This document shows positions 34,570-43,399 of a stretch of 64,000 nt of DNA, in pieces; the first letter of the stretch is position 1, and every line of letters starts with the position of its first letter. The position numbers and the translations under genes are program-made. Origin of the DNA: Granulicella sp. S156. GTDB taxonomy: Bacteria; Acidobacteriota; Terriglobia; Terriglobales; Acidobacteriaceae. Under the pieces are notes generated by a model that saw only the letters and a list, made by a program, of their open reading frames with translations, was not told the DNA's origin and searched no databases. The stretch lies in assembly GCF_009766105.1 (NCBI RefSeq), contig NZ_LMUH01000018.1, positions 22,403 to 86,402 of the forward strand, given 5' to 3'.

Positions 34570-35697
34570 ATGATCAATCCCTTTCGCGGTACTTTGCTTC
34601 GAGTTTGTACCTTCTCTTTGTGCGGCCTAATCCCGGCCTTTATGGCTTGTTCCCCTTTGAGCGCGCAGGAGCAGAGGTATGTCGTCGTGGATCAGGATGC
34701 CTCAGGCCCGGCGGGTTCCGACATGATGGCGCTGCTGGTCTTCCTGCAATCTCCCCAGGTCAAGCTGCTGGGTATCACCGTCGTTACAGGAGATGCGTGG
34801 CGCGAGGAAGAGATGGCTCATACCCTTCGTCTTCTGGAGTTGGTCGGGCGCACCGACGTCAAGGTTTACCCGGGTGCCGAGTATCCCCTGGTCCGCACCC
34901 AGCAGGAGACCCACATTAGCGAGCAACTCTATGGGCGGTCTGCGTGGCTGGGCGCGTGGAGTCCTCATGGTCATGCTGCCAACGTCATTCCTCCCATGCC
35001 CGAAGGTGCGCCGTCCACCAAGCCCGCGGAAGAAGATGCTGCGCATTTCATGATCCGTATGGTGCATCAGTATCCGCATCAAGTGACGATCTATGCTGCT
35101 GGCCCGCTCACCAATATCGCCCTGGCTATCCGGATAGATCCACAGTTTGCCGGGCTGGCTAAAGAGTTAGTCGTGATGGGTGGCAGCCTTAATCCGCAGA
35201 CGTCAGACCAGGAGTTCACTGACGATCCACGCCACGAGTTCAACTTCTGGTTCGATCCTGAAGCTGCAAGCATCACGCTGCGTGCTCTCTGGGCAAAGAT
35301 CATCGACACTACGGTCGACGTCTCCCTCCAGAGCAAACCCACGGAGCAGATGATTGCCTCCTGGGAGCATCTGGACTCTCCTGCTGCGCGGTACATGGTC
35401 AAGTACACGACGCACCCTGTCGGATCCTACATGTGGGATGAGCTGGCTGCCGCCGCGTGGCTCGATCCCTCGGTCATTACCAGCGAACGTTATGTCTATA
35501 TGGATGTTGACACCAGTCGCGGTCCAACCTATGGGAACACGTTGATCTGGAACGATAAGGATAAGCCGGTCATCACGCTTCAGAAGGTCCACGCACAAAT
35601 GAACGTCGACTTTCCAAAGCTGGAAAAGAAGTTCTACGAGTTGCTGTCAAAGCCCGCGCCGGGTGAAACTAACCCTCTTATGCCTGCAAAGCCATAA
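34570..35697 (+). CDS. Divergent exported nucleoside hydrolase-like protein
   Basis: 375 residues: signal sequence (TFSLCGLIPAFMACSPLSAQ, possibly a lipoprotein), then the IU-nucleoside hydrolase fold. Fold markers are VTVVTGDAW, AAGPLTNIALAIRIDP, ELVVMGGSLNPQ and EFNFWFDPEAA. The calcium-binding loop is altered: DQDASGPAGSD (41-51) replaces DTDPGxDD, with an insertion and Ser at the usual first Asp of the DD pair. The C-terminal HDP motif is WDE. It may hydrolyse a modified nucleoside or have lost activity. It starts a co-directional group with the next gene 5 to 62 bases away. Confidence 0.82.
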   Translation: MINPFRGTLLRVCTFSLCGLIPAFMACSPLSAQEQRYVVVDQDASGPAGSDMMALLVFLQSPQVKLLGITVVTGDAWREEEMAHTLRLLELVGRTDVKVYPGAEYPLVRTQQETHISEQLYGRSAWLGAWSPHGHAANVIPPMPEGAPSTKPAEEDAAHFMIRMVHQYPHQVTIYAAGPLTNIALAIRIDPQFAGLAKELVVMGGSLNPQTSDQEFTDDPRHEFNFWFDPEAASITLRALWAKIIDTTVDVSLQSKPTEQMIASWEHLDSPAARYMVKYTTHPVGSYMWDELAAAAWLDPSVITSERYVYMDVDTSRGPTYGNTLIWNDKDKPVITLQKVHAQMNVDFPKLEKKFYELLSKPAPGETNPLMPAKP

Positions 35698-35759
35698 CAG
35701 GCATGCGCTGTCTGATGGAAAGAGTAAAGCCTGCAGAAATTCAAGAGGCTCGTTCCGCC

Positions 35760-36866
35760 ATGCATTCTATGAACCGTCGCCGCTTCGTATCTCAGGGGTG
35801 CCTCACACTCGCCGCAACCAGCATTGCTTCATCAACAACATTCGGACAGATCGAGAGAGCTTCAATGATTGCCAGCCGCAGCGCAGGGCCAAGACGGATC
35901 ATCATTGATACCGATCCTGGGGTCGATGATGCCTTCGCTATCTTCCTCGCGATAACTTCCCCAGAACTGAAGATTGAGGCCATTACTGCAGTTGCGGGGA
36001 ACGTGCCTCTTTCGTTCACTCTTCCCAACGCGCTTCGGCTGGTAGAGATTGCCGGCCGCACGGATATTCCGGTGGCCGCCGGTGCTACTGCTCCATTGGT
36101 GCGTCGCCTCATCTCTGCAACGGATGTTCATGGGCAGAATGGGTTTGCAGGGGCAGAGTTCCCCGCGCCCTCTGTCAAGCCGGTTTCCGAACCTGCTGTC
36201 GACGTCCTCCGGGCGATCATTGGCAGGAATCCCGGAGAGATAACACTTGTCTGCCTGGGCCCACTCACAAATATTGCGCAGGCGCTGCAGGCGGATCCTG
36301 CGTTAGCTGGAAAGATAGCGCAGATCACGATGATGGGCGGCTCTCTCTCTGGTGGGAACATTAGTCCAGCTGCGGAGTTCAACTTTTACGTCGATCCGGA
36401 AGCCGCGGATATCGTCTTCCGGTCTGGTGTTCCCATCACCATGGTGGGATTGGATGTGACTGAGAAGGTGACATTCACTGAAAAGCATCTGGCGATGCTG
36501 GAGGCAGCTAACGGGCCTGTGAGCATGGCCGCCGCAAAGATCGCCCGCCAGGAGTTCGGGTTGGCTAGAAAGCGCGGCGCGAGTGGCTTTCATATGCATG
36601 ATCCCTTAGCGATGTCTTCGCTCCTCGACAGCGAGATTCTCCGCCTCGAAGATTACCTCGTCAAGATAGAAACCGCAGGTCTCTACTCCGCCGGAGCGAG
36701 CTATGGCTATAAACATAATCCGGTTCGAGGCTCCGCTCCGATGAAGGATGCCGCAGACGTCAGCAGGGTATCCGATGCAGCGCTTCGGCCGAATGCGAAA
36801 GTAGCGGTCGGCGTGAACTCCGACCGTTTTTTCGAATTGCTGATCCCTCGACTTACCAAAGCATGA
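35760..36866 (+). CDS. Tat-exported inosine-uridine-type nucleoside hydrolase
   Basis: 368 residues from ATG 35760 (AGAGG upstream; the frame is open from 35703). Tat signal MNRRRFVSQGCLTLAATS. The catalytic calcium loop DTDPGVDDA (Asp50, 52, 56, 57) is canonical, as are TAVAGNVPL, LGPLTNIAQAL, TMMGGSLSGGNISPAAEFNFYVDPEAA and the late MHDPLA motif with the catalytic His. It should split purine or pyrimidine ribosides into base and ribose in the periplasm. Paralogous to the preceding gene. The last 11 bases start the direct repeat that recurs at 40754. Confidence 0.9.
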   Translation: MHSMNRRRFVSQGCLTLAATSIASSTTFGQIERASMIASRSAGPRRIIIDTDPGVDDAFAIFLAITSPELKIEAITAVAGNVPLSFTLPNALRLVEIAGRTDIPVAAGATAPLVRRLISATDVHGQNGFAGAEFPAPSVKPVSEPAVDVLRAIIGRNPGEITLVCLGPLTNIAQALQADPALAGKIAQITMMGGSLSGGNISPAAEFNFYVDPEAADIVFRSGVPITMVGLDVTEKVTFTEKHLAMLEAANGPVSMAAAKIARQEFGLARKRGASGFHMHDPLAMSSLLDSEILRLEDYLVKIETAGLYSAGASYGYKHNPVRGSAPMKDAADVSRVSDAALRPNAKVAVGVNSDRFFELLIPRLTKA

Positions 36867-37002
36867 AGCGGGGATGCTTATCTCGAACCCCCGTGTGCCT
36901 GGCAAAGAGGTAATGTGTTCAGACAAGATCAAGAACCGTCTCGGTGTATGTTTGGCTGCTTCTGTTGATGTGTCCTATTGCTTTCGGCCAGACAAAACAG
37001 CG
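36856..37002 (+). repeat. 147-bp direct repeat, left copy
   Basis: Starts in the last codons of the nucleoside hydrolase and runs to 37002. It aligns with 40754-40900 at about 86% by eye (18 mismatches and two compensating 1-base gaps). The pair flanks the TonB-dependent receptor gene. Confidence 0.88.
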
Positions 37003-37012
37003 TATCGCCTCT
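36915..37012 (+). pseudogene. Fossil 5' end of the amidohydrolase gene
   Basis: GTG at 36915 with the same AAAGAGGTAAT leader as the intact amidohydrolase start at 40812. A missing base after CAGAC shifts the frame, giving a stop within 20 codons. The signal-peptide region (CTTCTGTTGATGTGTCCT) is still recognisable, then similarity ends. A short further match (ATCGCCTCT) suggests an internal deletion. The 37013-37174 stretch holds only the promoter and leader of the receptor. Confidence 0.75.
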
Positions 37013-37174
37013 ATCCGGCCTATAGGGTCAATCAGGCTGTGCAGCGTTTCCTTGGCTTTTTACATGGCCCTGGATTAAATCTAACTATCGACACCAACCT
37101 CTTCGATAGAGGTTATAATCCTGTTTCATAATCGGAAAAACTGTAGACTAACGCCAAATTATTTTGGAGGGTCG

Positions 37175-40100
37175 GTGAAATCAGAAAGACTTGTCTTCTT
37201 TTTTATTCTCCTATTCCTTTCTTTGAGCTTCTTCTTTGATTGCGCGATGCAGGCTCAGAGCGCTGCCGCAAAAATTCTGGGGCAGGTAACAGATCCGCAG
37301 AATGCTTTGCTCCCTGGTGCGACCGTCACGGTGACCAACGTCGATACGGGAGTTCAGCAGACCGTCAAAACCGGTGAAAAGGGTAGTTATTTAGTGCCCG
37401 CGCTGCCGATCGGCAGCTATAGACTGACCGCCACGCATGATGGCTTCGACTCCATAACTACTCCGGTATACAAGCTGGAAATCAACCAGGCAGAGCGAGT
37501 CGATTTTAAGCTGCCGGTCGCCGGCGTCAGCACCACAGTGAGCGTAGGCGTTCAAGCTTCACAGGTTGAAACGGAAAGTTCGACCATCGGCTATTCCATT
37601 ACCGACCGCTCCATCGTCGATCTGCCGTTGAACGGACGCAACCCTCTTGATCTAGCGGCTTTGATGCCTGGAGTTCTTGATACCAACCCTGACAACGGTG
37701 GTGCGGGAAGCTATTCTATCGCCGGTGGGCGGTCCGATTCAGTTACCTATCTGCTTGACGGCGGCGGCAATAATGATCTGCTTAACAATGGTGTGGTGTT
37801 TACTCCGAACCCTGATTCGGTCGAGGAGTTCCGCGTCATTGAGAGCGACTATGCCGCTGAATATGGCCGCAACGGCGGTGGCATCATCAGCATGGTGACC
37901 AAATCCGGCACCGCACAATATCACGGCAGCCTGTACGACTATGCCCGCAACGGCGCCTTCGATGCCAACAGCTACTTCAACAAACGATCAGATGTTCCGC
38001 GCGATACGCTACGGCGCCATCAGTTTGGCGGCACGCTGGGTGGAGAATTGTTTATCCCTCATATTCTCGACCGGAAGGGCAAATTCTTCTTCTTCTTCTC
38101 CTATGAGGGGCAACGCCAGCAGGAAACGGAAGATAACGGTGCCAATGGTATCGGCGGCGTGGCCGTTCCCACGACGGCAGAGATGAATGGAGACTTCAGT
38201 GCACTACCGCAGCCAAATCCGGTTGCGGCATTCCTGCAGGCGAATCCGTACTATCAGTCCAATCCCACCCTCGCTGCTCAAGGGATCATCGATCCCACGA
38301 CCATTGATCCGGTCATTCAGAACTATACAAAGGCCGGGCTGATGCCCTCGAGCCCCTCCGGGTTCCTGTTGGCCACAGGCGTGGCTAAAACCAATTTCGA
38401 TCAGTACAGCGGCAAGTTCGACTTTCATCTGACTTCATCTGATCTGTTGAGCGTATCGCTCGCGCTGCAGCCGAACACGGCAACGGACCCGTTCGGCGGA
38501 GCCACCATTCCTTTTCCCATCAGCAATGACAACACTATTTCCTTTGTCGGGGTGACCTGGACAAAGACCATCACGCCGAACCTGCTCAGCGAGCTGCGCT
38601 TTACCGCGCAGCGTACTAACGCTACGTCTTACAAGCCAATCACCCCGCTGGGCAGCCCCTCTTCGTTCGGCGTTAATGTCACGCCGGACCAGTCAACTGG
38701 CCCTAGCATCCTCGCCTACGGTCCGGACTATGTCGGCTTCAACTACGCCGGACCGCAGACCATCGTAGACAACACGTTTGTCTATGACGAGGCGCTGAGC
38801 TGGACCAAGGGGCCCCACACCCTGAAGTTCGGCGGGGGATATCAACCCTATCAGGACAATACGATCTACTCTTTCCTGGTAGATGGCTACTTTACCTGGT
38901 TCGGCAATGGCCAGGCGGGCAGCAGCGTCGGCTCAGGAAATCCCTATGCCGATCTCGTGATGGGGCTTCCGGATGAATACAACCAGTCACCACGCGCTCC
39001 CTCCAACATCCGCACAGCGTCGTCCTATATCTTCGGCCAGGACGAGTATCGTATAACCAGCCGTCTGACCCTTAACTTTGGGCTGCGCTACGAGTACTTC
39101 AGCCCCAAGAAGGACACCGAGGGCCGTAGCTACAGCCTGGTGGCCGGTAATCAGTCGACGCGATTCGTGAATTCACCCGAAGGTCTGATTTACCCTGACG
39201 ATAAGGGCGCACCCGAAGGCGTGAACTTCCCCGACAGGACGAACTTCGCACCCCGTTTCGGTTTTGCCTTCGATCCCTGGGGCAACGGAAAAACCAGCAT
39301 TCGCGGTGGATTCGGCATCTTCTTCGACATCCTCAAGGGAGAAGACAATCTCCAGTTCAACGGCCAGGCGCCCTTCTTTTCATCGACATCGCTGTTTTCT
39401 TCCAGCATTGCGGGTTCCACTGGTATCTTCAGTGGCCTGACCGCTTCGCCAGCCATACTAAGCGATCCATACCTGTCTATTACCGGGAGTGATCTGAACA
39501 ATCCCTTTCCCTCGAAGCCTCCGACAAAAAATGTCTCTTTTGACAACTATCTCCCTTTCGGAGCCAACAGTCAGTATTTTGTCGATCCGCATCTGCGCAC
39601 ACCCTATACCGAGCAGTTCAACCTCAGCTTGCAGCACGAATGGGCTCAAGGACTCACCAGCGAGGTTTCGTATGTGGGAAATGTCTCCCATAAGCTGACT
39701 GGGTTGAAGGACATCAATCCCTATGTGTTGGGCGATCCTAATCTCAACCAGATATTTTCTGTAGCCAATGGGTATAGCTCGACCAACGGGTACGGGTACG
39801 GTTCTTCCGACAATCCGCCACCCTACGCATGGCTGGACACATTCACGAACGCCACCACCGGCAACTACAACAGCCTGCAGGCTAAGTTGCAGAAGAACAT
39901 TACGTCGTCGCCATATGTTGGGAACACGTTTTTCACCATCTCATACACCTTTTCCAAAAACATGGATAATGTGTCCGGCTTCCGGCAGCGCAACTCCTAC
40001 GTGCCGTATTACAACCCCGGACGCTTTTACTCAGTTTCGGACGCCAACGTTCCACAGCGGCTGGTACTCTCCGGCGGATGGGACCTGCCTTTCGATCAAC

Positions 40101-40666
40101 TGTGGAAGTCCGGTCCGCGCGTGGTCACCAAAGGCTGGAGCTTCTATCCTATTGCCAGTTTCCGGTCTGGTTTCCCGCTGGACGTCCTTGCAGGACTTGC
40201 GACATCTCTCGGAACTCCGGGACCGAGTGGAGCCGGCGATCAGGAGTTGGTGCGCGCCAATCTGGTGGGCAGCCGCGTCGTTACACAGTCTCCAGGAAAA
40301 CAGGTCGGTCCCGATGGAGTGGGAGGAATCTATTTCCAGCAGGGTAACTTCGATGCTTCCCAGCTATCTCAGATGGACGAGTATGGTGTTGCGCCTGCTA
40401 TCGGAACGCTCACCTACGGTACCCTGCCACGCAACTCCTTCAGCGGGCCTGGACGTCGGAACCTTGACCTGACCATCGCTAAAAAGTTCTTCCTCTCGCG
40501 CGAGCGGAGCAGCTTTGAGCTCCGTGCCGATTTCTTCAATGCTCCGAATAATGTGCAGTATCAGAACCCAGATACAAATATCGACGATCAAGGCTCGACT
40601 TTTGGCGAGGTGTTGGCAACGTATCCTGCGCGCATTATCCAGTTCGCCGGGAGAATTAATTTTTAG
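37175..40666 (+). CDS. TonB-dependent receptor, Oar-like with carboxypeptidase-regulatory domain
   Basis: 1163 residues. GTG start with GGAGG 6 bases upstream. Signal peptide (FFILLFLSLSFFFDCAMQAQ), a CarboxypepD-reg domain (about 30-115: ILGQVTDPQNALLPGATVTVTNVDTG), a plug domain (about 130-240: LPLNGRNPLDLAALMPGV, SVTYLLDGGGNNDLLNNG, EYGRNGGGIISMVTKSG), then a large 22-strand barrel ending RIIQFAGRINF with the terminal Phe of outer-membrane proteins. No SusD partner. In this context it probably imports nucleosides or oligonucleotide fragments. It is flanked by the 147-bp direct repeats. Confidence 0.92.
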   Translation: MKSERLVFFFILLFLSLSFFFDCAMQAQSAAAKILGQVTDPQNALLPGATVTVTNVDTGVQQTVKTGEKGSYLVPALPIGSYRLTATHDGFDSITTPVYKLEINQAERVDFKLPVAGVSTTVSVGVQASQVETESSTIGYSITDRSIVDLPLNGRNPLDLAALMPGVLDTNPDNGGAGSYSIAGGRSDSVTYLLDGGGNNDLLNNGVVFTPNPDSVEEFRVIESDYAAEYGRNGGGIISMVTKSGTAQYHGSLYDYARNGAFDANSYFNKRSDVPRDTLRRHQFGGTLGGELFIPHILDRKGKFFFFFSYEGQRQQETEDNGANGIGGVAVPTTAEMNGDFSALPQPNPVAAFLQANPYYQSNPTLAAQGIIDPTTIDPVIQNYTKAGLMPSSPSGFLLATGVAKTNFDQYSGKFDFHLTSSDLLSVSLALQPNTATDPFGGATIPFPISNDNTISFVGVTWTKTITPNLLSELRFTAQRTNATSYKPITPLGSPSSFGVNVTPDQSTGPSILAYGPDYVGFNYAGPQTIVDNTFVYDEALSWTKGPHTLKFGGGYQPYQDNTIYSFLVDGYFTWFGNGQAGSSVGSGNPYADLVMGLPDEYNQSPRAPSNIRTASSYIFGQDEYRITSRLTLNFGLRYEYFSPKKDTEGRSYSLVAGNQSTRFVNSPEGLIYPDDKGAPEGVNFPDRTNFAPRFGFAFDPWGNGKTSIRGGFGIFFDILKGEDNLQFNGQAPFFSSTSLFSSSIAGSTGIFSGLTASPAILSDPYLSITGSDLNNPFPSKPPTKNVSFDNYLPFGANSQYFVDPHLRTPYTEQFNLSLQHEWAQGLTSEVSYVGNVSHKLTGLKDINPYVLGDPNLNQIFSVANGYSSTNGYGYGSSDNPPPYAWLDTFTNATTGNYNSLQAKLQKNITSSPYVGNTFFTISYTFSKNMDNVSGFRQRNSYVPYYNPGRFYSVSDANVPQRLVLSGGWDLPFDQLWKSGPRVVTKGWSFYPIASFRSGFPLDVLAGLATSLGTPGPSGAGDQELVRANLVGSRVVTQSPGKQVGPDGVGGIYFQQGNFDASQLSQMDEYGVAPAIGTLTYGTLPRNSFSGPGRRNLDLTIAKKFFLSRERSSFELRADFFNAPNNVQYQNPDTNIDDQGSTFGEVLATYPARIIQFAGRINF

Positions 40667-40753
40667 CAGTTTCCTGCTGCTATCAGAACATTGCAGCCCG
40701 ATTGGCGACCCCGTCACATGGACGGATCGCATTAGTGTGGAATCTCTAACCAG

Positions 40754-40900
40754 CCAAAGCATGAAGCAGAGATCCTTATCTCGAACTCTGTGCGCCTAAT
40801 AAAGAGGTAATGTGTTCAGACGAAGATCAAGAACTACCCGGGTGCATGTTTGGCTACTTCTGTTGATGTGTCCTGTTGCTTTCGGCCAGACAAAGCAGCG
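40754..40900 (+). repeat. 147-bp direct repeat, right copy
   Basis: Covers a remnant of a nucleoside-hydrolase gene end (CCAAAGCATGA, although no such gene precedes it here), the leader, and the first 30 codons of the amidohydrolase gene. Partner of 36856-37002. Confidence 0.88.
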
Positions 40901-42224
40901 CGTTGATCTTATTGTGTCGGATGCAACCGTCGTAACGATGGACAAAGAGCATCGCCTCTTAAATGACGGAGCCGTTGCCGTCCAGGGGGATGCGATTGTT
41001 GCGGTGGATACAACCGCGTTCATCCGGGAGCATTTTGTAGCTGGAAAGATTGTCGATGCGAGGGGTGGTCTGCTCCTCCCCGGTTTGATCAATGCTCATA
41101 CCCACATGGGCATGAGCCTGCTGCGTGGGCTGGCAGAGGACCAGTCGCTGTCTGATTGGCTGAACAAGTACATCTTTCCTGCCGAGAGTCGCAATGTCAC
41201 TCCGGAGTTTGTGAAGTGGTCCACGCAGTTGAGCCTGCTCGAGATGTTTCGCGGAGGCACAACTACGGTCGCGGATATGTATTACTTCGAAGACACTGTC
41301 GCTCAGACTGCTAAAGAGGCTGGGATGCGCGGGGTGCTGGGAGAAACAATTATTGCCTTTCCTGCGCCAGACAATAAGACGCTGGCAGCAGCCCTTCAAT
41401 ATACGGAGCAGTTTCTTAATCACTGGAAGAACGATCCGCTCATCACTCCTGCTGTTGCACCCCACTCGATCTATACGTGTCCCGAGCAGATATTGATGGA
41501 TTCAGCAGCGCTTGCCCGTCGCTATCATGCCCCCATTCTGATCCACATGGCAGAGGCGCCATTTGAGATCGAATTGTCTCGTCATCAGCATGGGCAGTCT
41601 ACCGTTCAGTATCTGGATCGAATTGGATTGCTGGGGCCTGACGTGGTGGGAGCGCATTGCATCTGGGTGGATCAGGCGGATATTCGTACGCTTGCAAGCC
41701 ACGGGGTTGGCTGCTCCTACAACCCCTCCAGCAATATGAAGACAGCGGCGGGACTCATGCCGGCCGTAGATATGCTGGCTGCGAATGTGGCCGTGGGTAT
41801 CGGCACGGATGGTGCGGCGAGCAACAACAATCAAGACATGTTCGAAGAGATGGATCTTGCTGCAAAGCTACAGAAGTTTGGGCATATGGATCCTACGGTG
41901 TTGCCCGCCGAACAAGTGGTGGCTATGGCGACGATCACAGGAGCACGAGCGCTTCACCTCGACTCTGAGATTGGCTCACTTGAGGTGGGGAAGAAGGCGG
42001 ACATGATCGTGATCGATACGTCTGCCCCGCACGCCACTCCTATGTACGATGTCTACGCGGAGATCGTGTATGCGCTAAAGGCCGAAGACGTGCGTACGAC
42101 CATTATTGGAGGCAGGCTCGTCATGGAAGATCGCACAATGCTCACACTGGATGAGAAGACGATTCTCCGAAAGGCTGCTGAATATAAAGAGCAAATCCAG
42201 GCTTCGATCAAGCGGAAGAACTAG
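40812..42224 (+). CDS. Exported amidohydrolase, adenosine/MTA/SAH-deaminase-like
   Basis: 470 residues, GTG start with AGAGGT upstream. A signal peptide (VWLLLLMCPVAFGQ) is unusual for this family. Metal ligands are His96 and His98 (HTHMG), His245 (LIHMAE, with Glu248), and Asp333 (GTDGAASNN); His282 (GAHC) completes the Atz/Trz/MtaD pattern. The family deaminates adenosine, methylthioadenosine, S-adenosylhomocysteine or guanine. With two exported nucleoside hydrolases nearby, periplasmic deamination of a nucleoside or base is the likely role. The stop overlaps that of lacI in the palindrome AAGAACTAGTTCTT. Confidence 0.87.
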   Translation: MFRRRSRTTRVHVWLLLLMCPVAFGQTKQRVDLIVSDATVVTMDKEHRLLNDGAVAVQGDAIVAVDTTAFIREHFVAGKIVDARGGLLLPGLINAHTHMGMSLLRGLAEDQSLSDWLNKYIFPAESRNVTPEFVKWSTQLSLLEMFRGGTTTVADMYYFEDTVAQTAKEAGMRGVLGETIIAFPAPDNKTLAAALQYTEQFLNHWKNDPLITPAVAPHSIYTCPEQILMDSAALARRYHAPILIHMAEAPFEIELSRHQHGQSTVQYLDRIGLLGPDVVGAHCIWVDQADIRTLASHGVGCSYNPSSNMKTAAGLMPAVDMLAANVAVGIGTDGAASNNNQDMFEEMDLAAKLQKFGHMDPTVLPAEQVVAMATITGARALHLDSEIGSLEVGKKADMIVIDTSAPHATPMYDVYAEIVYALKAEDVRTTIIGGRLVMEDRTMLTLDEKTILRKAAEYKEQIQASIKRKN

Positions 42225-43267
42225 TTCTTTCCAGAAGGCTTATGCCTGGCTCGCTTAGCGGCATCCTGCATGGGCGGCGGAGCGACGGAAGCCCGCAGGC
42301 GAAGCGCCGTGGTAAGGACGCGTTCTTTGCGCGGTCCGGTATCGCCCTGAATGCGATCGACGATCATCTGTGCAGCGACTGCGCCTAGTTGATATACCGA
42401 TTGCTCCACCGAAGACAGAGACGGTGTGACGAACTCTGCGACATCGAGATTGTCGAAGCCGATAACGGAGATGTCCTCCGGGCAGCGTAGACCGAAGTGC
42501 CGGATAGCATTCAATGCGCCTAACGCCAGGAGGTCGTTTGCGGCAAAGACAGCTGTCGGCCGTGGGCTCATGTTGAGCAACAGTGTGGCTTTCTGGTATC
42601 CACTTTCCTTATCGAACTTTCCTTCCTGGATGTATTCGGGCTTAAGCGTGATCCTGGCCTCACGCAGAGCTTTGCGAAAGCCTGCAACGCGTTCGCCGGA
42701 GTTGGTCAGTTGCGAGGAGCCGCCGATCATACTCAGGAGCTTATGGCCGAGCCCGATCAGATGCTTCGTGGCCTGGTAGGCGCCATCTTCATGCATGCTG
42801 GTCACTGTATCGCCTGTCCAGTGATGGGGAAGCCGATCCACATACACTACAGCGGATCCAGCTTTGCGATACTCCTCCGCAAGAGCCAGGGAACCTTTTA
42901 TGTTGGAGGTCATGATGATCAGACCCGAAGGAAGATAGGTCTGCATCTCGCGGAGATAAGTCTGCTCTTTGGTGAAGTCATTATCGGAGTTGCAGATAAA
43001 CAACCTGTAGCCATTTTTGAAGGCCGTATCTTCCGCGCCTCTGACCACGGCAGCGAAGAAAGGATTCGAAACATCAGAGATGACCATCCCAATGATGTTC
43101 GTCTTATCGCGGCGCAGGCCTCGTGCCAGTTGATTCGGCTGATAGCCAAGCGCCTGCACTGCCTCCAGCACGCGCTTGCGAAGAGGCTCACGAACTGTGG
43201 GCAGGCCGCTTAAGACGTTAGAGACGGTTCCAAGGGAGACATCGGCAAGCCGCGCGATCTCCTTCAT
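42221..43267 (-). CDS. LacI-family transcriptional repressor of the nucleoside cluster
   Basis: 348 residues from ATG 43265-43267 (TTG 43276 would add three residues). The DNA-binding head MKEIARLADVSLGTVSNVLSG is canonical, with the hinge YQPNQLARGLRRDKTN, and a periplasmic-binding-protein-like sensor domain (62-330: TNIIGMVISDVSNPFFAAVVRG ... ISVIGFDNLDVAEFVTPSL). The ligand is probably ribose, a nucleoside or a base. It converges on the amidohydrolase and is divergent from the permease; a perfect palindrome TGAAAGCTTTCA sits between it and the permease. Confidence 0.9.
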   Translation of the reverse strand: MKEIARLADVSLGTVSNVLSGLPTVREPLRKRVLEAVQALGYQPNQLARGLRRDKTNIIGMVISDVSNPFFAAVVRGAEDTAFKNGYRLFICNSDNDFTKEQTYLREMQTYLPSGLIIMTSNIKGSLALAEEYRKAGSAVVYVDRLPHHWTGDTVTSMHEDGAYQATKHLIGLGHKLLSMIGGSSQLTNSGERVAGFRKALREARITLKPEYIQEGKFDKESGYQKATLLLNMSPRPTAVFAANDLLALGALNAIRHFGLRCPEDISVIGFDNLDVAEFVTPSLSSVEQSVYQLGAVAAQMIVDRIQGDTGPRKERVLTTALRLRASVAPPPMQDAAKRARHKPSGKN

Positions 43268-43345
43268 GTTCGCCAATGGGCTCTTACCACCTTATTTATA
43301 AGACTTGTTGACTGCGGCCAGTATAGAGCACTATGGTTTGGGACC

Positions 43346-43357
43346 TGAAAGCTTTCA
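43346..43357. promoter_or_regulatory. LacI-type operator candidate, site 2
   Basis: TGAAAGCTTTCA, a perfect 12-base palindrome, lies between the divergent lacI and permease genes. On the + strand TTGACT (43308-43313) and TATGGT (43332-43337) could be -35 and -10 elements, which would put the operator over the transcription start, a repressing position. Confidence 0.6.
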
Positions 43358-43399
43358 TCTTCTAGATCAAGTGAAGTATCGGTAAAGGCGGTGTGAACG

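Noticed and set aside
36874-37131. 85-codon + frame between hydrolase and receptor
   Set aside because: It uses a different frame of the duplicated amidohydrolase start; the stretch is better explained as a fossil.
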